Shown: piece after piece, positions 34,625-42,746 of the stretch | Layout of the letters: every line of letters begins with the position of its first letter | Numbering within the stretch: the first letter of the stretch is position 1 | From: Streptomyces termitum | GTDB lineage: Bacteria > Actinomycetota > Actinomycetes > Streptomycetales > Streptomycetaceae | Direction of reading: 5' to 3' | Length of the DNA stretch: 64,000 nt | Assembly: GCF_014650175.1 (NCBI RefSeq) | Contig: NZ_BMUL01000008.1 | Span: forward strand, 186,001 to 250,000 | Notes under the pieces: generated by a model | Database searches by the model: none | The model's input: only the letters and a program-made list of their open reading frames with translations | Told to the model about the DNA's origin: nothing | Position numbers and translations under genes: made by a program

Positions 34625-34843
34625 ATGTCCGCGCACTCCACCACCTATCAGGTCGCCGGCGTCAACAGCGGCCACTGCAAGGCGATCGTGAGCGGCGCCC
34701 TCCGGGAGCTCGCCGGCGTCGACACCGTGCACGTCGAGATCTCCACCGGCCTCGTCACCGTGCACAGCTCCGCCCCGCTCGACGACGCCGTCGTCGAGGA
34801 GACCGTCGAGGACGCCGGCTACGACTACCGGGGCCGCGCCTGA
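34625..34843 (+). CDS. CopZ-like HMA-domain copper chaperone with altered metal site
   Basis: 72 residues with the ferredoxin-like HMA fold (YQVAGVNSGHCKAIV, VDTVHVEISTGLVTVHS, EDAGYDYRGRA). The usual G-M-x-C-x-x-C loop reads G-V-N-S-G-H-C, so the first metal Cys is Ser and only one Cys remains. A CopZ normally carries Cu(I) to a P-type ATPase. With one Cys, metal capture would need dimerisation or the His. The CsoR box upstream still ties it to copper. No CopA ATPase is in the window. ATG 34625 follows a GGAGG at 34616-34620. Confidence 0.85.
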   Translation: MSAHSTTYQVAGVNSGHCKAIVSGALRELAGVDTVHVEISTGLVTVHSSAPLDDAVVEETVEDAGYDYRGRA

Positions 34844-34939
34844 GCACCGCCCGCCGGGCCGCCCGGCCCCGCGACCGGCCCGACTACCATGAAGGCCGGC
34901 CGCGGGAGGGCGGCACCTGCGGAGGGGACGGACACGCGC

Positions 34940-35308
34940 ATGCGTCGGCTCGGAGAGCTGGAAGCGGAGATCATGGACCGCTTCTGGCGGTGGCGGCGCC
35001 CCGCCACCGTGCGGGAGGTCGTCGACGACCTCAACCTCCACCGCGACATCGCCTACACCACGGTCACCACGGTGACCGGCATCCTCTTCCACAAGGGCCA
35101 CCTCACCCGGACCCGGGAGGGCCGGATCTGGCTCTACCGGGCCGCCGCCACCCGCGAGGCGTACGCCGCCGCGCTCATGGAGGACGGCCTCGGCGCCGGC
35201 GAGGACCGGCCCGCCGTCCTGGCCCGCTTCGTCGAGAACCTCGGCGCCGACGAACTCGGCGCGCTGCGCGCGGCCCTCGACGAGGCCGAGCGGCGGACCG
35301 AGGCGTGA
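34940..35308 (+). CDS. BlaI/MecI/CopY-family repressor
   Basis: 122 residues. The winged helix-turn-helix fits BlaI: LGELEAEIMDRFWRWRRPATVREVVDDLN, then AYTTVTTVTGILFHKGHLTRTREGRIWLYRAA. A C-terminal dimerisation helix pair follows (VLARFVENLGADELGALRAAL). In this family the repressor is cleaved after an M56 membrane peptidase senses a signal. Here that partner is only a short remnant overlapping the stop codon, so the repressor may be constitutive or respond in another way. ATG 34940 has GGAGGGG upstream. Confidence 0.88.
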   Translation: MRRLGELEAEIMDRFWRWRRPATVREVVDDLNLHRDIAYTTVTTVTGILFHKGHLTRTREGRIWLYRAAATREAYAAALMEDGLGAGEDRPAVLARFVENLGADELGALRAALDEAERRTEA

Positions 35309-35371
35309 ACGCGGCGCCCGTCCCCCTCGGCTGCGCCGCCCTCGTCGGCGCCGCCGCGCCGCTGCTGGTGG
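35305..35371 (+). pseudogene. remnant of an M56 (BlaR/MecR-like) peptidase gene
   Basis: GTG 35305 overlaps the BlaI stop (GTGA), exactly where the M56 partner gene normally starts. The first 22 or so residues (VNAAPVPLGCAALVGAAAPLLV) look like the first membrane helix of actinomycete M56 proteins. The sequence then runs into a terminator and the convergent acetyltransferase gene. The HEXXH peptidase is missing, so most of the gene has been lost. Confidence 0.5.
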
Positions 35372-35374
35372 CCT

Positions 35375-35405
35375 GTCCGCCGGGCGTCCGAGCCGCCCGG
35401 CGGAC
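35375..35405. terminator. hairpin terminator between blaI-like and GNAT genes
   Basis: A perfect 12-bp stem (GTCCGCCGGGCG with CGCCCGGCGGAC) around a 7-nt loop, between convergent genes. Confidence 0.8.
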
Positions 35406-35414
35406 GGCCGGGGG

Positions 35415-35756
35415 TCAGCGGCCGAGGCGGGCGTCCAGCCACTGGAGGACCTCGGGGGTGACCGGGTCGGTGAGGTCGGCGAACTCCTCGTGCTTCTTGA
35501 GGAACTTGGCGACGTACGGGCAGACCGGCACGATCCGCCTGCCGGTGGCGCGGACGTCGTCGAGGGCGTGCCGGACGAGGATGCCGGCGAGGCCCTGGCC
35601 GGCGTAGGCGTCGTCGATCTCGGTGTGGAAGAAGACCCGGCGGTCCTCGCGGTCGCGGAACGAGGTGAAGCCGGCGAGCGCCCCCTCCACCCGGATCTCG
35701 TACCGGTGCCGGGCGTCGTCGAGCCGGACGTCGGGGGCGGGGGTCTGCTCGCTCAT
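35415..35756 (-). CDS. small GNAT-like N-acetyltransferase (YidJ/Gtt1-like)
   Basis: 113 residues with the compact GNAT_like fold: HRYEIRVEGALAGFTSFRDR strands, HTEIDDAYAGQGLAGILVRHALDDVRA (acetyl-CoA loop with Q/G-x-G-x-A) and IVPVCPYVAKFLKKHEEFADL. This is the N-acetyltransferase subgroup found in almost all Streptomyces; the substrate is unknown. ATG 35756 lies 46 bp after the stop of the giant ATPase gene on the same strand, so it may be the last gene of that operon. Confidence 0.85.
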   Translation of the reverse strand: MSEQTPAPDVRLDDARHRYEIRVEGALAGFTSFRDREDRRVFFHTEIDDAYAGQGLAGILVRHALDDVRATGRRIVPVCPYVAKFLKKHEEFADLTDPVTPEVLQWLDARLGR

Positions 35757-35802
35757 GGGGCGGCCTTTCGGATCGTGCGGGCGCTGCTGCGGCGGCTCAA
35801 CC

Positions 35803-38800
35803 CTACTCCTGGGTAGCCCGGGCACGGAGGGCCGCGAGGACGCGCAGGTCGTGCTCGGCGCCGGTGGGGAGGGTCTGGGCCTCGGCGCGGTAGTGGTCGT
35901 CGACGACGGCGGAGAGTTCGGCGTCGTCCATGGCGGGCGAGATGCGGGCGACGATCTTGTTCATGTTGCGGTACGAGCCCTGGAGGCGGAAGGGCGGTTC
36001 GGTGCCGGTGCCGGCGCGGGCGGCGGAGTCGATGTAGGCGCGGTTGACGGCGAGGACGGTGGCGCGGGCCGTCAGCAGGTGGCGCAGGACGGCGAGGATC
36101 CGGTCGAGTTCGGCCGGCGGGTAGGGGTGGGCGAGGCGCTGCCGGTCGGCCAGCGGGTCACCGGCGGCGAGGCGGGTGAGGAGGTCCACCTCGGCGCGGT
36201 CCCGGCCCGCGAGCGGGGCGAGGTCGGGGTGGGAGGTGAGGGCGTTCTCCACGAAGCTGAAGGCGAAGGCGTCCTCCTTGCCGGTGAGGACGTCGCCGAG
36301 GTTCCACACGTCGGCGCGGTTGGCGAGCATGTCGGGGATCCGGAAGCGGTCGCCGGTGGAGGTGTGGGGGTTGCCCGCCATGCAGACGGCGAAGCGCTTG
36401 CCGCGCAGGTCGTGGCCGCCGAGGGTGCGGGTGGCGTCGCAGAGCGGGATGAAGCGCTGGAGGAACTCGGCCGAGCAGTGCTGGATGTCGTCGACGTACA
36501 GCAGCACGTTGTTGGCCGCCTCCAGGGCGAAGGCGATCTTCTCCAGTTCGCGGCGGGCGGCGGCGTCCGGGGCCTCGGCGGGGTCGAGGGAGGTGGTGGC
36601 GGTGCCGAGGACGGGGCCGTCGACCTTGACGAGGAGGAGGCCGAGGCGGTCGGCGACGTACTCGACGAGGGTGGTCTTCCCGTAGCCGGGCGGGGAGAGC
36701 AGGAGGAGCAGGCCGTGGCTGTCGGCGCGCCGTTCGGCGCCTGCGGCGCCGAGCTGCTTGGCGAGGTTGTCGCCGACGAGGGGCAGGTAGACCTCGTCGA
36801 CGAGGCGGTTGCGGACGAAGGAGGACATGACGCGGGGGCGGTACTCGTCCAGGCGCAGCCGGGCGCGTTCGGCGGCGACGAGCCGGGCCCGGTGGCGCTG
36901 GTGGGTGCGGAAGGCCGGGACCTCGTCGGCGGCGAAGGCGGCGGTGCGGTGCAGGAACTCGTCGAGGCGGAGCGGGAGGGCGCCGCCGCGCAGCCGGGGG
37001 TGGGTGCCGAGCAGGCCGGTGACGGTGGCGGTGGTGGCGGCCTCGACGTCGTAGCGGTCGAGGCCGGGGGCGAGTTCGAGGGCGGCGGCCTCGGCGAGGA
37101 CGCCGTCGGCGGGCGGGGCTCCGGAGGCGGCGGCGTAGGCGTGCAGCCAGCCCTCGACGAGCTGGCGGCGGGCGGCCGGGTCGGGGAGGGCGGCGAGGTC
37201 GTCGTCGTACGCCCGCTCCCCCACCGCGCGGCGGAACTTCTCCAGCAGGTCGCGGGCCTCGGCGGAGACGGCGAACCCGGCGGGCGGGGCGGCGAGTTCC
37301 TCGACGAGGTACGCGGCGGCGGCCGGGTCGCCGAGCCGTCCGGCCAGCTCCTCCCGCAGGGCGTCGAGGGCGGGGGCGGCGCCGAAGAGGTCGCGGGCGC
37401 GGGTGAGGGAGGCGGCGCGGCGGGTCCAGGCGTCGCGGGCCCCGGGGGTGGTGTCGTGGGCCCAGTGGAGCTGGGCGCGGGCGCGGGCGGTACCGGGGTG
37501 GCGGAGGGTTCCGGCGCCGTCGTGGAGCCGGAGGAGCGTGGTGAGGATCGCGGTGGCGTCGTGGTCGTGGACGCCGCGCTCGTATCCCTCGTCGTGGGCG
37601 GTGCCGGCGGCCTCGCGGACGACGGCGGCCAGGCCGGGGCCGTGGGCGGCGAGGGCGGCGGCGCCGTGGGCGGCGAGGAGCCGGGCGGCGAGGTGCTCGG
37701 AGCGGTAGACCGCGGGTGATTCGGAGGGCAGGACGCGGTCCTGGTGGGGGCGGGTGCGCAGGAGGTCGGGGTCGGTGACGGGGCGGCGGTAGTCGGTGCC
37801 GGTGAGGACGAGGGCGAGGGTGTCCTCGTGGGGGACGAGGGTGAGTTCGGGGGTGTGGCGCTGGACGGCGAAGCGGTGCCGGCCGAGACGGAGGGTGTCG
37901 CCGCCGTCGGCGTACAGCTCGGTGCGGTCGCGCAGGGCGCGGGCGGCCTCCTGGCGGGCGGCGGTGAGGCGGCCCTCCAGTTCTCCGGCGCGGACCTGGT
38001 CGCCGAGGGCGCGGAGTTCGTCGGCGGTGCGGCGGACGCGGCCGACCATGGGGTCGGAGGCGAAGTGGGCGTGGACGTCCTCGTCGGTGTCGAGGCGGGC
38101 GGCGCGGCGGGCGACGGCGTCGAGGATGCGGTCGGCGGCCTCGGTGAGGCGGGCGGCGCGGCGGGCGCGGGCGTCGGTGAGCTGCCGGCGGCGGGTGGTG
38201 AGGGCGTCGTGGATCTCGGTGCGCCGGTCGGCGAGTTCGGTGAGGAAGCCGTCGTGGTCGGCGAAGCGGGTTTCGAGGTTCTCCAGTTGGAGGAGGAGGG
38301 CGGCGAGGCGGCCGTCGCACTCCTCGGGGGTGTCGGCGGCGGCGAGGGCGGCGGTGACGGCCTCGGTGAGGAGGGCGGACTCGGCGGTGAAGGCGGCCCG
38401 GCCCTCGCGGTCGAGGAGTTCGGCGCGGCGGGCGGTGAGGCCGGCGCGGGCGCGGTTGAGGGCGCCGAGGGCGTCGGCGACGCGTTCGAGGATGGTGGTG
38501 CGTTCGGTGGCGTCGGCGATGTCGAGGCCGGTGACGACCTCGCTGAGGGTGCGCAGGCCGTGGGTGTGGCCGTCGAGGCGTTCGGTGAGGGCGGTGACGG
38601 CGGCGACGGTCTCGGCGGCGGCCGTGTCGGCGGTGAGGCGGGCGGCCTCGGCGGCGTGGTCGGCGAAGGCGTCGGGGCGGCCGAGGAAGGCGACGGCGCG
38701 GCGGCCGGCGGTGGCGAGTTCCTCCTCGGCGCGCAGGGCGAGGGCGTCGACGGCCCCGGTGTCGGCGTGGCGGAGGTCCTTGACGGTGAGGAGGCGGCCC

Positions 38801-40437
38801 TGGGCGCGGCGGAGGCCGGTGAGGCGGTCGATCCAGTCGGCGGCGGTGGCGGGGGTCTCGCCGCGGAGCTGCCGGGTGAGGCGGAGGAGGTCGCGTTCGG
38901 CGTCGGCGAGGGCGTCGGCGGCGCGGGCGGTGAGGGCGGTGACGGTGGCGAACTCGGCGAGGACCTGTTCGGCGGTGGCGCGGAGGGCGGCGAGCGGGGC
39001 GGCGAGGTCGCCGGTGCCGGGGTCGGCGAGCCAGTGGTGGGTGTCGGCGGCGCGGTCGCAGGCGGCGCGGAGTGCTTCGTACACCTCGCCGGTGGGGGTG
39101 GTCTCGGTGGCCTGGCGGGCGATGGCGAGGCAGTCGGAGACGCCGCGGACGAGGTCGGCGTTGCCGATGCGGGCGAGGGGCCCTTCGCCGGCGGGGGCGG
39201 CGTGGACGTCGGCGGCGAAGGGGGTGCGCCAGAACTGGACGGGGTGGACGCGGCCGGGTTCGGTGCCGCTGCCGCGCAGGACGGCCATGGTGCCGTCGTC
39301 GAGGAGGGCGTGGCCGCGGCCGGTGACGGGGCGGGTGATCTCCTCGCGGACGCGGTCGTAGGCGAGGAGCAGGGTGCGGCCGTCGTCGGGGGAGCGGAAG
39401 GCGTAGAGGACGTCCTCGCCGTGCGGGGAGGTGCGGGTGGCGTCGTGGGCGAGGCCGGTGGTGTCGGTGTCGAAGGTGCGGACGGTGCCGTCGGCGAGGC
39501 AGTAGCCGCCGGGGAAGACGACGCCCCGGTCGTCGGGGAGGCGGAGGCAGGCGAGGCCGAGGGCGTCGAGGCGGACGACGGTGCCGGTGAGGGCGTTGTG
39601 GACGAGGTGGCGGGTGGTGTCCTCGCGGTAGGGGCGGACCCGGAGGAGGGTGAGGGGGCCGACGGCGGCGTGGGCGATCTCGGCGTCGGCGAGGGACTGG
39701 AGGGGTTCGTCGACGGGTTCGGAGTGGATGCCGTCGGGGGTCTCGGTGTCGTCGGCGGTCTTGACGGTGAGGGTGCCGCCGACGGTGGAGACGTACAGCC
39801 GGCCGCCGAGGGAGACGTGGGGGTGGCGGCCGGGGACGTGGTCGTCGCGGCCGGCCTCGGTCCAGGCGAGGTCCTGGCCGGCGGGCGGGGCGAGGTCGCG
39901 GTCGCCGCGGGCGTCGAGGAAGCGGCAGTCGCGGCCGGGGCCGGTGGACCAGCGCAGGACGCGCAGGTCGTCGGCCTTGGCGCCGGTGCGGAAGACGGCG
40001 AGGAGGCGGCCTTGCGCGCGGTGCAGGCGGACCAGGCGGGCGGCCCGGTAGTAGCGGTGGAGGGCGGTGAACTCGCGGACGAAGCCGGGGTCGTCGAGGA
40101 GTCCGGGGAGGGTGTCCTCGGGGAGCCGGTCGAGGTCGGGGTCGTGGAGGGAGAGGACGTCCGCGACGCGGGGTTCGGCGGTGGTGCCGGGGGGCCGGGT
40201 GCGGCCGACGAGGAGGAGTCCGCCGACGGCGACGACGTCGGTGAGGACGCAGGGCGCCTCGGTGCGGAGCTGCGCGGTGCCGGTGAGTTCCAGTTCGCCG
40301 GTGCCGTAGAGGCGGGTGCGGGCGCGGTTGAGCTCCTCGGCGCGGGCGGCCAGTTCGGCGGCCTGGGCCGTGAGCCGGTCGCGCAGCACCCCGTACGCGT
40401 CCTCGTCGACGCCCTGCCGGGTGTCCGTGGTGGTCAT
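35803..40437 (-). CDS. giant AAA ATPase with DUF3686-type region (so-called DNA repair ATPase)
   Basis: 1544 residues. The N-terminal about 400 residues are beta-rich, propeller-like sequence. A long helical and coiled-coil centre (about 440-1000, rich in Arg/Ala/Leu/Thr) follows. The C-terminal AAA module has Walker A PPGYGKTT at about 1247 and Walker B VLLYVDDIQ near 1314, with a sensor-like AGNPH. Automated annotation usually names such proteins DNA repair ATPase, but direct evidence for that role is thin. It starts 49 bp after the flotillin gene, and this pairing recurs in other bacteria, suggesting a membrane-associated complex. Confidence 0.85.
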   Translation of the reverse strand: MTTTDTRQGVDEDAYGVLRDRLTAQAAELAARAEELNRARTRLYGTGELELTGTAQLRTEAPCVLTDVVAVGGLLLVGRTRPPGTTAEPRVADVLSLHDPDLDRLPEDTLPGLLDDPGFVREFTALHRYYRAARLVRLHRAQGRLLAVFRTGAKADDLRVLRWSTGPGRDCRFLDARGDRDLAPPAGQDLAWTEAGRDDHVPGRHPHVSLGGRLYVSTVGGTLTVKTADDTETPDGIHSEPVDEPLQSLADAEIAHAAVGPLTLLRVRPYREDTTRHLVHNALTGTVVRLDALGLACLRLPDDRGVVFPGGYCLADGTVRTFDTDTTGLAHDATRTSPHGEDVLYAFRSPDDGRTLLLAYDRVREEITRPVTGRGHALLDDGTMAVLRGSGTEPGRVHPVQFWRTPFAADVHAAPAGEGPLARIGNADLVRGVSDCLAIARQATETTPTGEVYEALRAACDRAADTHHWLADPGTGDLAAPLAALRATAEQVLAEFATVTALTARAADALADAERDLLRLTRQLRGETPATAADWIDRLTGLRRAQGRLLTVKDLRHADTGAVDALALRAEEELATAGRRAVAFLGRPDAFADHAAEAARLTADTAAAETVAAVTALTERLDGHTHGLRTLSEVVTGLDIADATERTTILERVADALGALNRARAGLTARRAELLDREGRAAFTAESALLTEAVTAALAAADTPEECDGRLAALLLQLENLETRFADHDGFLTELADRRTEIHDALTTRRRQLTDARARRAARLTEAADRILDAVARRAARLDTDEDVHAHFASDPMVGRVRRTADELRALGDQVRAGELEGRLTAARQEAARALRDRTELYADGGDTLRLGRHRFAVQRHTPELTLVPHEDTLALVLTGTDYRRPVTDPDLLRTRPHQDRVLPSESPAVYRSEHLAARLLAAHGAAALAAHGPGLAAVVREAAGTAHDEGYERGVHDHDATAILTTLLRLHDGAGTLRHPGTARARAQLHWAHDTTPGARDAWTRRAASLTRARDLFGAAPALDALREELAGRLGDPAAAAYLVEELAAPPAGFAVSAEARDLLEKFRRAVGERAYDDDLAALPDPAARRQLVEGWLHAYAAASGAPPADGVLAEAAALELAPGLDRYDVEAATTATVTGLLGTHPRLRGGALPLRLDEFLHRTAAFAADEVPAFRTHQRHRARLVAAERARLRLDEYRPRVMSSFVRNRLVDEVYLPLVGDNLAKQLGAAGAERRADSHGLLLLLSPPGYGKTTLVEYVADRLGLLLVKVDGPVLGTATTSLDPAEAPDAAARRELEKIAFALEAANNVLLYVDDIQHCSAEFLQRFIPLCDATRTLGGHDLRGKRFAVCMAGNPHTSTGDRFRIPDMLANRADVWNLGDVLTGKEDAFAFSFVENALTSHPDLAPLAGRDRAEVDLLTRLAAGDPLADRQRLAHPYPPAELDRILAVLRHLLTARATVLAVNRAYIDSAARAGTGTEPPFRLQGSYRNMNKIVARISPAMDDAELSAVVDDHYRAEAQTLPTGAEHDLRVLAALRARATQE

Positions 40438-40486
40438 GTCGTCGTGCCCCTCTCCGTTCCGTCCTCGTCCGCTCCCCCGGCGCCGG

Positions 40487-42484
40487 TCAGGCGGTGGGTT
40501 CCGGGGCGGGGGCGGGCACGGGGGCGGGCCGGTCGAGGGCGCCGGAGTTCATGACCTTGGCGAGGAGGGTGGAGACGCTGAGGTTCTGGACGTCGGCGGT
40601 GGAGAGGGAGGAGAGGACGCGGGTGAGGTCGTCGGTGAAGGGGCGTTCGCCGTTCAGCCAGGGGCCGGCGAGCGCGCGGGCGGTGTCGGAGTGCTCGACG
40701 AAGCCGTCGACGGAGCGGCCGAGCGAGACGGAGCCGACGAGGCGGTCGAGGAAGACGGACTCGCCTCCGACGATGTTGATGTCGGCGTTCTCCAGGCCGG
40801 TGGCGAGGACGGTGGCCTGGGCCTCGGCGACCTGCCGCTGGACGTCGAGTCCGGCGAGCCGGATGTCCTTCTCGGCCTCCAGGCGCAGGCGGTACTCCTC
40901 GTGGGTACGGGACGCCTCGTCGAAGGCGGCGACGGCGACGGCCTTCTGGTGCAGGCCCTCGGCCTCGGCCTTGAGCTTCTCGCCGATGGCGGTGGCCTCG
41001 GCGAGCGCCTTGGCCCGCAGGCCCTCGGCCTCGGCGCGCAGGCGGGCCTCGGTGGCGTCGGCCTCGGCGCGGCCGGCCTTCTCGATGGCGTCGGCCTCGC
41101 GCTCGCGGACCTGGGCGGCGGCGAGTCCTTCGGCGGCGGCCTCGGCCTGGGCGCCCTCGGCGAGGCGGATCCGGGCGCGGGCGTCGAGGTCGGCGGCCTT
41201 GATGCGGGCCTCGGCCAGGGTCAGTTCCTCGGCGGCGCGGTGGACGGCGGCCTGTTCGGCGGCCTCGGCGGCCTTGATGTCCTTGACGAGCCGCTCCTGG
41301 GCCTGGGCCTCGGCGGCGATGACGAGGGCCTGGCGCTCGCGCTCGGCCTCCTCGACGGCGCGGAGCCGCTTGATGGACTCCTCCTGCTCGGCGACGGTGC
41401 GGTCGACGGCGACCCGCTCGCGGATGACCTCGGCGATCTCGCGGCGCTCGGCCTCCAGCTCCTTCTCGGCGGAGATGCGGGTGAGGCCGGTCTCGCGGTC
41501 GCGGGCGATGACCTCCAGGACGCGGTCCTTCTCGATGCGCTCGTTCTCGACGGCGATGACGCGCTCGCGGTTCTTCTGGGCGACGGCGACCTCGCGGGCC
41601 TGGTTCTCGCGCTGGACGCCGAGCTGCTCCTCGGTGCGCAGGAAGGCGCTCTGGGCGCGCAGCCGCTCCTCCTCGACGACCTTCGCGGTCTCGGCCTCCT
41701 CGCGGGCGCGGACGGTCTCGATCTCGCGCTTCTGCTTGATCTCGGCGTCCGCCTGGCGGCGCTCCAGTTCGAGGATGGCCTCGCGGGCGTCGACGTCCTG
41801 GCGGGTGATCTCCTTCTCCTCGTTGCGGCGGAGTTCGTTGGTGCGGACGTTCTCGGCGGCGGTGAGTTCGGTGATCTTGCGGATGCCCTGGGCGTCGAGG
41901 ATGTTGCCGGCGTCGAGCTGGGCGAGCGGGGTCTGCTCCAGGTGGTCGATGGCGGCGTCCTCCAGGCTGTAGCCGTTGAGGTCGATGCCGATGAGCTCGA
42001 TGATCCGGAAGCGGAGTTCCTCGCGCTTGGTGTAGAGGTCGGTGAAGTCCATCTGCTTGCCGACGGACTTGAGGGCCTCGGAGAACTTGGCGTTGAAGAG
42101 TTCCTGGAGGGTGCCCTGGTCGCTGGCGCGGGCGGTGCCGATGGCCTGGGCGACCTTGATGACGTCCTCGACGGTCTTGTTGACGCGGACGAAGAACGAG
42201 ATGCGGATGTCGGCGCGGATGTTGTCGCGGCAGATGAGGCCGTCGCGGCCGGTGCGGGAGATCTCGATGGTCTTGACGGAGATGTCCATGACCTCGGCCT
42301 TGTGGAGGACGGGGAGGACGACCTGGCCGGTGAAGGTGACGTCGACCTTGCGCATCTTGGAGACGATGAGCGCCTTGCCCTGTTCGACCTTGCGGAACAG
42401 CCGGCCGAGGGCGAGGACGGTCGCCACGGCGGCGATGAGCAGGACGGCGATGAGCACGCCGAGGCCCGAGGTGAGGGCGTCCAT
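40487..42484 (-). CDS. flotillin-like SPFH membrane scaffold protein
   Basis: 665 residues. One N-terminal membrane helix (about 8-27) is followed by the SPFH/band-7 domain (about 35-200, KVEQGKALIVSKM, TVEDVIKVAQAIG). A very long Glu/Ala-rich coiled coil follows at about 225-560, with the repeated E-A/R-E pattern of flotillins, then a C-terminal globular part and a Pro-rich tail. Flotillins organise membrane microdomains. AAGGAG lies 8 bp before ATG 42484. It heads an operon with the giant ATPase and is divergent from the SulP transporter. Confidence 0.9.
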   Translation of the reverse strand: MDALTSGLGVLIAVLLIAAVATVLALGRLFRKVEQGKALIVSKMRKVDVTFTGQVVLPVLHKAEVMDISVKTIEISRTGRDGLICRDNIRADIRISFFVRVNKTVEDVIKVAQAIGTARASDQGTLQELFNAKFSEALKSVGKQMDFTDLYTKREELRFRIIELIGIDLNGYSLEDAAIDHLEQTPLAQLDAGNILDAQGIRKITELTAAENVRTNELRRNEEKEITRQDVDAREAILELERRQADAEIKQKREIETVRAREEAETAKVVEEERLRAQSAFLRTEEQLGVQRENQAREVAVAQKNRERVIAVENERIEKDRVLEVIARDRETGLTRISAEKELEAERREIAEVIRERVAVDRTVAEQEESIKRLRAVEEAERERQALVIAAEAQAQERLVKDIKAAEAAEQAAVHRAAEELTLAEARIKAADLDARARIRLAEGAQAEAAAEGLAAAQVREREADAIEKAGRAEADATEARLRAEAEGLRAKALAEATAIGEKLKAEAEGLHQKAVAVAAFDEASRTHEEYRLRLEAEKDIRLAGLDVQRQVAEAQATVLATGLENADINIVGGESVFLDRLVGSVSLGRSVDGFVEHSDTARALAGPWLNGERPFTDDLTRVLSSLSTADVQNLSVSTLLAKVMNSGALDRPAPVPAPAPEPTA

Positions 42485-42646
42485 GAGAATGTCTCCTTCC
42501 GGTACCCGGCATCGCCCGGATCGACGAGACCGCGTCAGGGGCATACTTCCGGGTGGGCGGGGTGGGTCGCACTGCCGGTCTCCGGCAGTGTTGACGACTT
42601 CTTGATGCCGGGTGGTTCCATCCCGCAACGATCACGGGACTCCATG

Positions 42647-42666
42647 AATTGCATAATTCTGCAATT
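42647..42666. promoter_or_regulatory. ArsR-type palindromic operator upstream of sulP
   Basis: AATTGCA (42647-42653) and TGCAATT (42660-42666) form a perfect 7-bp inverted repeat around TAATTC, strikingly AT-rich for this genome. It lies 80 bp before the SulP start. An ArsR-family gene sits in the same cluster, and such repressors use A/T-rich repeats of this shape. Confidence 0.65.
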
Positions 42667-42680
42667 ACATACATGATGTA
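42666..42680. promoter_or_regulatory. second small palindrome next to the sulP operator
   Basis: TACAT-ACATG-ATGTA, perfect 5-bp arms directly abutting the first operator; possibly a second repressor site or the -10 region of the promoter. Confidence 0.45.
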
Positions 42681-42746
42681 TTGGCTGTGTTCGCAGGTGT
42701 GGGCGCCCGGTCGGAGATCCGCGGGCAGTGAGGAGAGTGCGCGACC

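Noticed and set aside
35803..40437. calling the giant ATPase a DNA repair enzyme
   Set aside because: The name is historical; the sequence shows only an AAA module with long helical and beta regions, and the neighbours point to a membrane scaffold.
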